5,286 nucleotides of DNA, from the NCBI GenBank assembly GCA_030593185.1, contig JAUVHQ010000176.1:1-5286 (forward strand), read 5' to 3'. This document shows, in pieces, positions 1 through 5,286 of the stretch. Below the pieces are notes generated by a model that was not told the origin of the DNA, searched no databases, and saw only the letters and a list, made by a program, of their open reading frames with translations. The DNA comes from Bacteroidota bacterium (GTDB lineage Bacteria > Bacteroidota > Bacteroidia > Bacteroidales > VadinHA17). A program made the position numbers and the translations under genes. Within the stretch, counting starts at the first letter, position 1. Every line of letters begins with the position of its first letter.

Positions 1-1107
1 ATGACAGTTTATGCATCGGCTACCCTCACTGTCAGCAGGATGATGAGTATGTGCTTCAGGATTACTGACATTCTCCTTGTGGCAGAGCAAACAAGCCTGG
101 TTTCCTTCGGCTACAGTACCGTGAAAACGATACCGGCCGCTTGAAGTATGACAATGTATGCAGTCCAGCTGACCTGATTGAACACACTCACTTTGCATCC
201 ATGTGGTATGAGTATAATTTTCACCCAGATCCCTGCCATCCGGATAAAAATCAGGATTTTCGAGAGTGATGAGATCAAAATGGTCAAAAAATGTTTCTCC
301 CGGTGGATAAGATGAAGTAAGAGGTCTCATCTTAGCATGACACGATGCACAGGAAGAATTATGCTGATCGTGAGTAAACTTTGAGGTCATAATTATCTTA
401 AGATCTTCAGGAATATTCTCTTCTCCAGCTTCTTCACAAACACTGATATGTTCTCTGCAGGGTCCATGACAGGTTTCACAGTTAATTCCGGCTTCTTTCC
501 ATAAAGTATTATAGGTGAGTGTATTCATGTCGAAATTAGTAGTCAACTGGCTGACATGGCAGCTATAACAGGCAGTATTAAAAGTGTAGAGATGATCTTT
601 CCAGCTAACCGCTTCATCAGGCATACCATTGACGAAATGGCGAATTGCACTTTTGGGATTATCGTACCAGATTGAGTCGTTCAGATCATAAGCCAGTGGG
701 AGTGTCTGCAAACGTCCTTTAGTAATTGGTGTAAGAAAATAATATACATTTTTTCCTCCGAGCGCCCAGGTAGCTGTATACTTGTTTGCCTGGTTACCAT
801 CTGTTTCAAGGCAAATAAGATTTGTATCTTCAATTATTATCCGGTATTTTTTCCCTTCAATGAGGATATCTTGTTCCATAGGAGGAACCCCGGTTTCAAG
901 AAATGATGCAGTTACCGGTTGCATTGCCAGTCCGTGATGGGAGTTAGCCCAAAGCCGATAAAATTCTTCATGACAACCCATGCAGCTTTGAGAACCGGTG
1001 TATTCATTAGAAATTTCTTCCTGGCTTTGATTTTTACATCCTGAATAGGAAAGTGCAACAATGAGTATTATCAATGGTATTAAGAGTAAGAAAAATTTGT
1101 TTTTCAT
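1..1107 (-). CDS. Multiheme c-type cytochrome lipoprotein (cytochrome c554-like, partial at its C-terminus)
   Basis: An open frame starts at ATG 1107-1105 and runs off the left edge; 369 residues are visible with no stop. The N-terminus (MKNKF, about 17 hydrophobic residues, then SYSGC) looks like a lipoprotein signal with Cys24 as the lipidated residue, so the protein is probably a membrane-anchored periplasmic or outer-membrane electron carrier. Seven CxxCH haem-attachment motifs begin at Cys42 (CMGCH), 180 (CYSCH), 210 (CETCH), 253 (CASCH), 316 (CIHCH), 339 (CLLCH) and 365 (CINCH, the last visible residues). A haem-free stretch at about 50-175 includes GRLQTLPLAYD. YTGSQSCMGCHEEFY, CETCHGPCREH and the HCHTSSGRYRFHG segment resemble multihaem proteins that, from memory, often carry TPR repeats C-terminally; any such part lies outside the window. 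No haem-pathway or quinone-oxidase partner is visible, so its redox partner and substrate are unknown. No clear ribosome-binding site precedes the start. The cytochrome call is firm; the subfamily is inference. Confidence 0.9.
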   Translation of the reverse strand, partial: MKNKFFLLLIPLIILIVALSYSGCKNQSQEEISNEYTGSQSCMGCHEEFYRLWANSHHGLAMQPVTASFLETGVPPMEQDILIEGKKYRIIIEDTNLICLETDGNQANKYTATWALGGKNVYYFLTPITKGRLQTLPLAYDLNDSIWYDNPKSAIRHFVNGMPDEAVSWKDHLYTFNTACYSCHVSQLTTNFDMNTLTYNTLWKEAGINCETCHGPCREHISVCEEAGEENIPEDLKIIMTSKFTHDQHNSSCASCHAKMRPLTSSYPPGETFFDHFDLITLENPDFYPDGRDLGENYTHTTWMQSECVQSGQLDCIHCHTSSGRYRFHGTVAEGNQACLLCHKENVSNPEAHTHHPADSEGSRCINCH

Positions 1108-1142
1108 CGATAGAGATGTTTTGGCTGGTGAATTTACATATC

Positions 1143-1156
1143 TTACTGAGCAGTAA
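1143..1156. repeat. Short palindrome TTACTG-AG-CAGTAA upstream of the cytochrome gene
   Basis: Two 6-base arms with a 2-base spacer lie 36-49 bases before the cytochrome ATG. On the transcribed strand the flanking bases read TTGTTACTG, shared with the CTTGTTACTGG elements that follow the UroD-like and (in gapped form) nfo stops. It could be an operator for the cytochrome gene or another degenerate copy of that repeat. It is short enough to have arisen by chance. Confidence 0.4.
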
Positions 1157-1231
1157 CAAATAATATCAGGAATTTAAGGAAACCTGAAACCAGTTTCAAG
1201 GCAAAAGTAAAGAGATAACATAACAGCAGAC

Positions 1232-1263
1232 CTGCCAGAGTGCGCCGAAGGCGTTCCTGGCAG
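1232..1263. repeat. GC-rich imperfect hairpin in the nfo-cytochrome gap
   Basis: CTGCCAG (1232-1238) is the reverse complement of CTGGCAG (1257-1263). Inside it, CGCC (1243-1246) and GGCG (1250-1253) close a GAA triloop, with a small asymmetric internal loop between the two helices. Its GC content is visibly higher than the surrounding AT-rich spacer. It has no following T-run on either strand. It could be a REP-like extragenic palindrome or an RNA stability or termination structure between nfo and the cytochrome gene. Confidence 0.55.
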
Positions 1264-1318
1264 AGTCGGAAGGAAAAGGTCAACGTTATTTAGGCATTGA
1301 CTGTTGAGCAACCAGCAA

Positions 1319-1356
1319 CCACAGTGAAATATGCTCCTTCGTCGCATTTCACGTGG
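1319..1356. repeat. Imperfect hairpin downstream of nfo
   Basis: The left arm CCACAGTGAAATATGC (1319-1334) pairs with the right arm GCATTTCACGTGG (1344-1356) around a 9-base loop. The pairing has one single-base and one two-base bulge in the left arm. It lies 20 bases past the nfo stop. There is no T-run on the exit side, so it is a poor intrinsic terminator. It looks more like a degenerate intergenic hairpin repeat of the kind common in Bacteroidota genomes, which is an inference from style, since only one copy is in the window. Confidence 0.5.
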
Positions 1357-1360
1357 CAAG

Positions 1361-1376
1361 CCAGTAACCAGACAAG
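1361..1376. repeat. CCAGTAA-type repeat abutting the nfo stop codon
   Basis: CCAGTAACCAGACAAG holds one full CCAGTAA unit and a partial second one, and ends directly against the nfo stop (1377-1379). On the transcribed strand it reads CTTGTCTGGTTACTGG straight after TAA. It differs by a two-base gap from the sequence that follows the stop of the UroD-like gene near 2276-2290, so the two appear to be copies of one element. Confidence 0.6.
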
Positions 1377-2228
1377 TTAAATACCATTGCTAACCATTCC
1401 GTACAACATCTCAATCTCTTCTTTCCATAATTCGTCATCCGGTGTTTCAAGGATCATGGGTATTTCATCCAGCCGCGGATCATTCATTATCATTATGAAA
1501 GTATCTTTTCCAATAAACCCTTTACCAATCTGGTCATGCCGGTCAACCCGCGATCCAAGAACCTTTTTCGAATCGTTAAGGTGTATACCTTTCAAATATT
1601 CGAAACCAATGATCTCTGCGAATTTGTGAAATGTACTTTCATAAGTTTCTTTTGTTCTCAGGTCGTATCCACTGGTAAAAGCATGACAAGTGTCAATACA
1701 AACACCAACCCGGTTTTTATCTTCAACATGATCGATAATGAACCGGATTTGTTCAAATGTATAGCCCAGGTTTGAACCCTGACCGGCAGTGTTTTCTAAA
1801 ATCGCTGTTACGCCTTTTGTCTGGTCAAGTGCCCAATTAACAGATTCAGCGATGGTTAAAAGGCACTCTTCTTCAGATATCTGTCTTAAATGACTTCCCG
1901 GATGAAAATTAAGTCGGTCGAGACCCAATTGTTCGCAACGTTTCAACTCGTCAAGGAATGCATTACGCGATTTCTCCAGTCCTTCCTTTTCCGGATGTCC
2001 CAGGTTGATCAGGTAACTGTCATGAGGAAGGATCTTGTCCGGAGTGTATCCGTATTTTTCGCAATTCTTTTTGAAATCACTGATGTTTTCGTTGGTAAGT
2101 GATTTGGAAAACCACTGCCGCTGGTTCTTTGTAAATAATGCAAATGCTTTTGCACCAAAATTATGGGCATTTACCGGAGCATTTTCCACTCCCCCTGAAG
2201 TACTTACATGAGCACCGATGTATTTCAT
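1377..2228 (-). CDS. nfo: Endonuclease IV (AP endonuclease family 2)
   Basis: This is a zinc-dependent base-excision-repair enzyme that cuts DNA 5' to abasic sites in the cytoplasm. The 283-residue product (E. coli Nfo is 285) begins MKYIGAHVSTSGG. All nine trinuclear-zinc ligands fall at the E. coli residue numbers: His69, His109 (NFHPGSH), Glu145 (LENTAGQG), Asp179 and His182 (IDTCHAFTSGYD), His216 (HLNDSK), Asp229 and His231 (DRHDQIG) and Glu261 (LETPDD). I chose ATG 2228-2226; the frame could open 8 codons earlier at a TTG (2252), but only the ATG gives the conserved N-terminus and matching numbering. It lies 65 bases downstream of the UroD-like stop on the same strand, so readthrough is possible, although the two functions are unrelated. 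No strong ribosome-binding site is seen, as is usual in Bacteroidota. The gene is intact and I have little doubt about it. Confidence 0.98.
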   Translation of the reverse strand: MKYIGAHVSTSGGVENAPVNAHNFGAKAFALFTKNQRQWFSKSLTNENISDFKKNCEKYGYTPDKILPHDSYLINLGHPEKEGLEKSRNAFLDELKRCEQLGLDRLNFHPGSHLRQISEEECLLTIAESVNWALDQTKGVTAILENTAGQGSNLGYTFEQIRFIIDHVEDKNRVGVCIDTCHAFTSGYDLRTKETYESTFHKFAEIIGFEYLKGIHLNDSKKVLGSRVDRHDQIGKGFIGKDTFIMIMNDPRLDEIPMILETPDDELWKEEIEMLYGMVSNGI

Positions 2229-2258
2229 GAAATGTGTATTATAGTAATGCAAAAGTGA

Positions 2259-2286
2259 CCAGTAACCAGTAACCAGTAACCAGTAA
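2259..2286. repeat. Four tandem CCAGTAA units between the UroD-like gene and nfo
   Basis: Four perfect 7-base units (2259-2265, 2266-2272, 2273-2279, 2280-2286) are followed by CAAG and, three bases later, by the complement of the UroD-like stop codon (2294-2296). On the transcribed strand this reads CTTG then (TTACTGG)x4, fully inside the 65-base gap. The unit is not a multiple of three and is non-coding, so copy number could vary by slippage. A related copy abuts the nfo stop at 1361-1376. Confidence 0.9.
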
Positions 2287-2293
2287 CAAGAAT

Positions 2294-3559
2294 TTACAAC
2301 TGTGTTTCACTATTGATTTTTTTAAATGCATTAAACATAGCTAAAATATTTTGCACCGGTACATTTGCCTGAATATTATGGACTGTGTTAAATACAAAGC
2401 CACCATTTTTCGAGAATATTTCGCAATTATCCAGTACCTGTTTTTCCACTTCCTGTGGTGTGCCGAATGCAAGCACTTTCTGTGTATCAACGCCGCCACC
2501 CCAGAATACTATACGATCACCAAATTGCTCTTTCAAATGGACCGGTTCCATCCCTTTTGCATTTATCTGCACCGGATTCAAAATATCAAAACCGGCTTCA
2601 ATAAACAGATCAATAAATGGTTCTACTGAACCACATGAATGTTTAAAGGTTTTCCATTCAGTATTTTGATGGATCCAATCATTCATTTTTTTATAATATG
2701 GAAACCAGAGATTATGGAAAGTTTCCGTTGAACAAAATTGTGATGTTTGTGTTCCGAAATCTGTTCCGCAAAGCATAACAACATCAATACGGTTGCCTAT
2801 TACATCATAGAATTTCTTAAAGTTTTTCAGAGCAATATCAGTTTGTTTTTCAAATACTTCGTGAATATAATCCTGCCTGGTTACGGTAGAGATGTACCAT
2901 TCTGTTATGTCCCGTATTCCTTTGGGGTGCTTTAATTGTATAGCTGGGACCAGGGCTATATCACCAAGTCCTGTACCACCAAAACCGGCAACCAGGGCTT
3001 TCCCTTTGTTGTATTGTTGGTTAACCTGGTTTTTCCAGAAAGCAAGTTCTTCATCATTAACAAGTCCAAATTCTTCAAGGTTATCTTCCGGATCCAGTTT
3101 GCTTTCATCAATAGCATCCTGCCTTATAATTGCATCATAAAAATATCCGTCTGAAGGCATTTTTGCTGATGGTTTTTGGGAAATGTCACCTTCAGGAAAC
3201 ATTAAATAGTCACCGTTTTGATCTTTTTCTACCGGGAATTTTCCGGGAACAAGAATTGTTTGTTCCCATGGGGTTTTAAATTCTTTCCAGTTTTCATTCG
3301 CGAAACCAAACATATTATTCTTACCAGATAAACCAATTGTATCAATTCCCAGTATATCTGACAATTCATCATCAATTTCCCCGAGCATCTGGTAAGGTTC
3401 AATCACTTTTACAGGAATGTTTTTCAATCCTAATGCACTCCTTAATTTATATATGGGTAAGACATGTATTCCCGAAACAGGTGTAGAACCGAAATCCATC
3501 GGAATTCTGTCCGGTTGACTATGTGAAATGGCAGTTAGAATACATTTTTTTGAGTTCAT
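2294..3559 (-). CDS. Uroporphyrinogen decarboxylase (URO-D)-family protein, likely not HemE
   Basis: The 421-residue protein has URO-D/MtaA-superfamily hallmarks: an N-terminal ISHSQPDRIPMDFGST (residues 11-26), GTDFGTQ (265-271), KHSCGSVEPFIDL (306-318), a GFDILNPVQ segment (323-331), FWGGGVDTQ (352-360) and FNTVHNIQANVP (390-401). His307 and Cys309 form the HxC pair that binds zinc in corrinoid methyltransferases such as MtaA; His394 sits where the C-terminal ligand is expected. It is longer than HemE (about 340-350 residues), and the HxC motif argues against haem synthesis. Relatives are broadly annotated only as 'uroporphyrinogen decarboxylase family protein', and the substrate is unknown. 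No corrinoid protein or other methyltransferase subunit is in the window. ATG 3559-3557 is the natural start. The gene follows a terminator-like hairpin and a long palindrome, so it probably has its own promoter, which I could not identify. No signal peptide is seen, so it is presumably cytoplasmic. Confidence 0.88.
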   Translation of the reverse strand: MNSKKCILTAISHSQPDRIPMDFGSTPVSGIHVLPIYKLRSALGLKNIPVKVIEPYQMLGEIDDELSDILGIDTIGLSGKNNMFGFANENWKEFKTPWEQTILVPGKFPVEKDQNGDYLMFPEGDISQKPSAKMPSDGYFYDAIIRQDAIDESKLDPEDNLEEFGLVNDEELAFWKNQVNQQYNKGKALVAGFGGTGLGDIALVPAIQLKHPKGIRDITEWYISTVTRQDYIHEVFEKQTDIALKNFKKFYDVIGNRIDVVMLCGTDFGTQTSQFCSTETFHNLWFPYYKKMNDWIHQNTEWKTFKHSCGSVEPFIDLFIEAGFDILNPVQINAKGMEPVHLKEQFGDRIVFWGGGVDTQKVLAFGTPQEVEKQVLDNCEIFSKNGGFVFNTVHNIQANVPVQNILAMFNAFKKINSETQL

Positions 3560-3589
3560 AAAAAAACTTTACGGATAACTTTTTTGTTC

Positions 3590-3614
3590 AAAAATCCTGT
3601 TTGTTGGAAACAGG
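3590..3614 (-). terminator. Candidate intrinsic terminator after the DUF1080 gene
   Basis: On the minus strand, CCTGTTT (3614-3608) and AAACAGG (3602-3596) form a perfect 7-bp stem with a 5-base loop, followed by ATTTTTG. It lies about 90 bases past the DUF1080 stop and about 35 bases before the UroD-like start. It therefore probably ends the GH172-DUF1080 transcript, or acts as an attenuator in the leader of the UroD-like gene. The stem has only three G-C pairs and the U-tract is short, so strength is uncertain. Confidence 0.5.
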
Positions 3615-3649
3615 TATACATAAGAGCTGATATTTTTATAAACGAATCA

Positions 3650-3701
3650 TTAATTACGTTATTAATAACGTTATTAATGCCGTTATTAATAACGTAATTA
3701 A
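3650..3701. repeat. Perfect 21-bp inverted repeat containing a 12-bp tandem repeat
   Basis: Bases 3650-3670 are the exact reverse complement of 3681-3701, with a 10-base spacer. The same region is also a direct repeat with period 12: CGTTATTAATAA at 3657-3668 and 3681-3692, and CGTTATTAATGC at 3669-3680. Each arm holds the self-palindrome CGTTATTAATAACG (3657-3670 and 3681-3694). It starts 3 bases past the DUF1080 stop and lies about 90 bases upstream of the UroD-like start. It could be a multi-site operator for a dimeric regulator of the UroD-like gene, or an AT-rich transcript-end hairpin. Confidence 0.9.
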
Positions 3702-3704
3702 AAT

Positions 3705-4478
3705 TTACTTTTTACTAAGATTCAGAAGTTCCACTTTTCTGAATTCAGTGGAATGACTTTCTGCCTGGATTGCAATATGTCCTTCTTTTAATAATGTGCC
3801 TTCGGCAAGCGGAAACCCCTCAGGCAATTCACCACCGATTTGTGGTTTTGTATATGTTAATACAGTATCTCCCTCTAAAACATGATGAATTATACTATCT
3901 CCCAAAACAATCATTTCTGCAGTTACCCATTCATTAGCAGGATATGTTTTAGAGCCGGAACTGTTGCAATGACTGGTGATCAGTTCTCCATTTATTACTA
4001 TGTGTGTTCCCGGGGTACAGACATTTGATGTTGTGCGTTCATCCTCCCCGTAACCTCCAAGGAATTGTGTCTCAATTGATACCGGGAAATCCTGATCCTG
4101 TAACATGCTTTCTGCCGACTGACTATGCAGCATTGCTCCGTTATTAAACAATCCCCAGTCAGGTCCGCCGGCTACCTGTTCCCCAACAAACCGGTATTCC
4201 ACCCGGAGTATGTAATATGAGAACTTCTCCTGTGTTATAAGATGTCCGAATTCACCATTAAAACTTTCATACTGGTCGTATGAGGCTTTAAGAATACCAT
4301 TCTCAACTCGAAAAGTGTTTTTATAATTATCATTTAGTTCAAACCCTGAAATTTTTATATCCCATCCTGTCAGGTCTTTTCCATTGAAAAGCTTGATCCA
4401 TTCGTTTTTTTCCGGTTCTTGTGGTCCTGGTTTACATGCAACAGCCAACAATAAAATTAATAAGTAGTGAATTTTCAT
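3705..4478 (-). CDS. DUF1080 (PF06439) lipoprotein, 3-keto-disaccharide hydrolase family
   Basis: The 257-residue product begins MKIHYLLILLLAVAC, a short lipoprotein signal with lipobox AVAC and lipidated Cys15, so it is an envelope-anchored extracytoplasmic protein. One DUF1080 domain, expected to be a jelly-roll fold, fills the rest: NEWIKLFNGKDLTGW (25-39), GHLITQEKFSYYILRVEYRF (78-97), GGPDWGLFNNGAMLHSQ (104-120), SIETQFLGG (134-142) and GHIAIQAESHSTEFRKVEL (233-251). Cys154 and Cys171 could pair in the periplasm. The family is linked to breakdown of 3-keto-glycosides made by sugar oxidoreductases; the substrate here is not inferable. ATG 4478 is chosen because it gives the lipoprotein signal. 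A GTG at 4526 would add 16 polar residues, hide the signal and overlap the preceding gene. It begins 19 bases after the GH172 stop, so the pair is probably one operon. Confidence 0.9.
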   Translation of the reverse strand: MKIHYLLILLLAVACKPGPQEPEKNEWIKLFNGKDLTGWDIKISGFELNDNYKNTFRVENGILKASYDQYESFNGEFGHLITQEKFSYYILRVEYRFVGEQVAGGPDWGLFNNGAMLHSQSAESMLQDQDFPVSIETQFLGGYGEDERTTSNVCTPGTHIVINGELITSHCNSSGSKTYPANEWVTAEMIVLGDSIIHHVLEGDTVLTYTKPQIGGELPEGFPLAEGTLLKEGHIAIQAESHSTEFRKVELLNLSKK

Positions 4479-4497
4479 TTTTATAAATTTATTTCTG

Positions 4498-5286
4498 TTA
4501 TTCTTGGTTTTCACCTTCAATAACACCCTGATCGTTCACAATGGGGGGATAGATATCAGAGCGTTTCAAATCAACCTGTCTTTTTACCATTTCCGGTTTG
4601 GGATTAATATTTGATGTAAAACCAGGCAGTGCATACCAGTATGATGTCATGGCGAAATTGATTGTTGTTTTAGCCCAGTGCCACATTTCCATATCCGACC
4701 TGATCTTTTTATTAAATGGCATAGCATCCAACGAGCGGTAGCGCATATTGACAGTCATGCCCGGATGAAAGTTACCTTTACCGGTAGGTTGAGCGATAAA
4801 CGGGTGAGAAAAAGTTTCCGGGCGACTCCAGGCATAGCCGTAATAATCTTCAGTACCGGTTCCGATACATGATGGGAAGGTATCGTCATCAACAAATATT
4901 TTTTCATCACCTTCGCCCCACCAGGCATCTGCTGTATTGAACACCGTTAACGCATCACCCGCATAAAGTCCCTGTCCCTCAAGGGTTACGTAATTAACAT
5001 CGAAGTGCCAGCTATCGATTTGTTTTTCTTCAGGAAGATTAGTACTTAGATGATAGTATTCATGCCATGAGGTTCCGAAATACATACTTGATCTGTTCCA
5101 TGCGTAGTCGGAGATATGTACAGCAGCATCCAAATTTATTTTTTGACTTCCATAATTAATTATTTTTACCAGGCACTTTTCGCGGAATGGCATAACCCAC
5201 CGCGATATCATCAAGCCATCCTGACTGACTTCACTATACCATGTATTGGATTGATAAATCTGATATCCTGTACCAAAAAAATCACC
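4498..5286 (-). CDS. DUF2961 / GH172-family glycoside hydrolase (5' end outside the window)
   Basis: The frame is open from the right edge to TAA at 4500-4498, giving 262 visible residues. They start GDFFGTGYQIYQ, a DUF2961 hallmark, and continue through ISRWVMPFREKC, so the gene begins beyond 5286; an apparent TTG start at 5214 is internal. From the family, roughly the first 100-150 residues, and any signal peptide, are missing. GH172 members include a bifidobacterial difructose-dianhydride-I synthase/hydrolase and bacterial D-arabinofuranosidases. Two candidate catalytic glutamates are visible: in AWWGEGDEK (codon 4914-4912) and GTGTEDYYGYAW (codon 4851-4849). They are 21 residues apart, the same spacing I recall for Glu270 and Glu291 in the bifidobacterial enzyme. 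The C-terminus (WHWAKTTINFAMTSYWYALPG) fits the family. The DUF1080 lipoprotein follows after 19 bases. Family call firm; substrate unknown. Confidence 0.9.
   Translation of the reverse strand, partial: GDFFGTGYQIYQSNTWYSEVSQDGLMISRWVMPFREKCLVKIINYGSQKINLDAAVHISDYAWNRSSMYFGTSWHEYYHLSTNLPEEKQIDSWHFDVNYVTLEGQGLYAGDALTVFNTADAWWGEGDEKIFVDDDTFPSCIGTGTEDYYGYAWSRPETFSHPFIAQPTGKGNFHPGMTVNMRYRSLDAMPFNKKIRSDMEMWHWAKTTINFAMTSYWYALPGFTSNINPKPEMVKRQVDLKRSDIYPPIVNDQGVIEGENQE

Noticed and set aside
1157..1165. TATTATTTG on the minus strand as a Bacteroidota -7 promoter element for the cytochrome gene.
   Set aside because: It is one base off the TAnnTTTG consensus and no TTTG lies at the expected spacing upstream.
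1174..1359. A 61-codon minus-strand open frame in the nfo-cytochrome gap.
   Set aside because: It is built from two intergenic hairpin arms, lacks any recognisable domain, and its composition reflects the inverted repeats rather than a protein.
2229..2252. A longer nfo start at TTG 2252, adding 8 residues.
   Set aside because: The ATG at 2228 gives the conserved MKYIGAHVS start and places all nine zinc ligands at the E. coli residue numbers.
2351..3154. Several plus-strand open frames of 60-95 codons opposite the UroD-like gene, and similar ones opposite nfo and GH172.
   Set aside because: They are antisense shadows of well-supported minus-strand genes, with no recognisable domains.
4479..4526. 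A longer DUF1080 start at GTG 4526, overlapping the GH172 gene.
   Set aside because: It adds a charged stretch in front of a clear lipoprotein signal that begins at ATG 4478.
4498..5214. The GH172 gene as a complete 238-codon gene starting at TTG 5214.
   Set aside because: The frame is open to the right edge and the upstream codons encode the family's GDFFGTG segment, so this is an internal TTG in a truncated gene.

Overview
The window reads as an AT-rich segment of a Bacteroidota chromosome, perhaps from the Marinilabiliales/Prolixibacteraceae side of the phylum. The order-level guess is weak. The evidence is the gene content (a GH172/DUF2961 protein next to a DUF1080 lipoprotein, and a lipoprotein multiheme cytochrome), the absence of clear Shine-Dalgarno sequences before the starts, and hairpin-rich intergenic repeats. 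All five protein genes lie on the minus strand, so transcription runs from high to low coordinates. The two end genes are cut by the window edges.

Layout in the direction of transcription: (1) 5286-4498 is the C-terminal two-thirds or so of a DUF2961 / GH172 glycoside hydrolase-type protein. (2) 4478-3705 is a DUF1080 (PF06439, 3-keto-disaccharide hydrolase family) lipoprotein starting 19 bases after the GH172 stop, so the two are very likely co-transcribed. (3) 3704-3560 is an intergenic segment holding a perfect 21-bp inverted repeat built from a 12-bp tandem repeat, followed by a terminator-like hairpin. (4) 3559-2294 is a uroporphyrinogen decarboxylase-family protein with a HxC zinc-type motif. 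(5) A 65-base gap carries four tandem CCAGTAA units. (6) 2228-1377 is endonuclease IV (nfo), with all nine zinc ligands at the same residue numbers as the E. coli enzyme. (7) A 269-base gap holds two imperfect hairpins and further copies of the CCAGTAA-type motif. (8) 1107-1 is a multiheme c-type cytochrome lipoprotein with seven CxxCH motifs, running off the left edge.

Functionally, GH172 plus DUF1080 suggests extracytoplasmic cleavage of an unusual glycoside. The UroD-like gene, nfo and the cytochrome look like separate units that happen to be collinear. I see no convincing new multi-gene system. The items most worth a second look are non-coding: the nested palindrome at 3650-3701, and a short repeat that occurs just after the stop codons of both the UroD-like gene and nfo. 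No tRNA, rRNA, CRISPR array or transposase gene was seen, and no gene-free stretch exceeds 300 bases.
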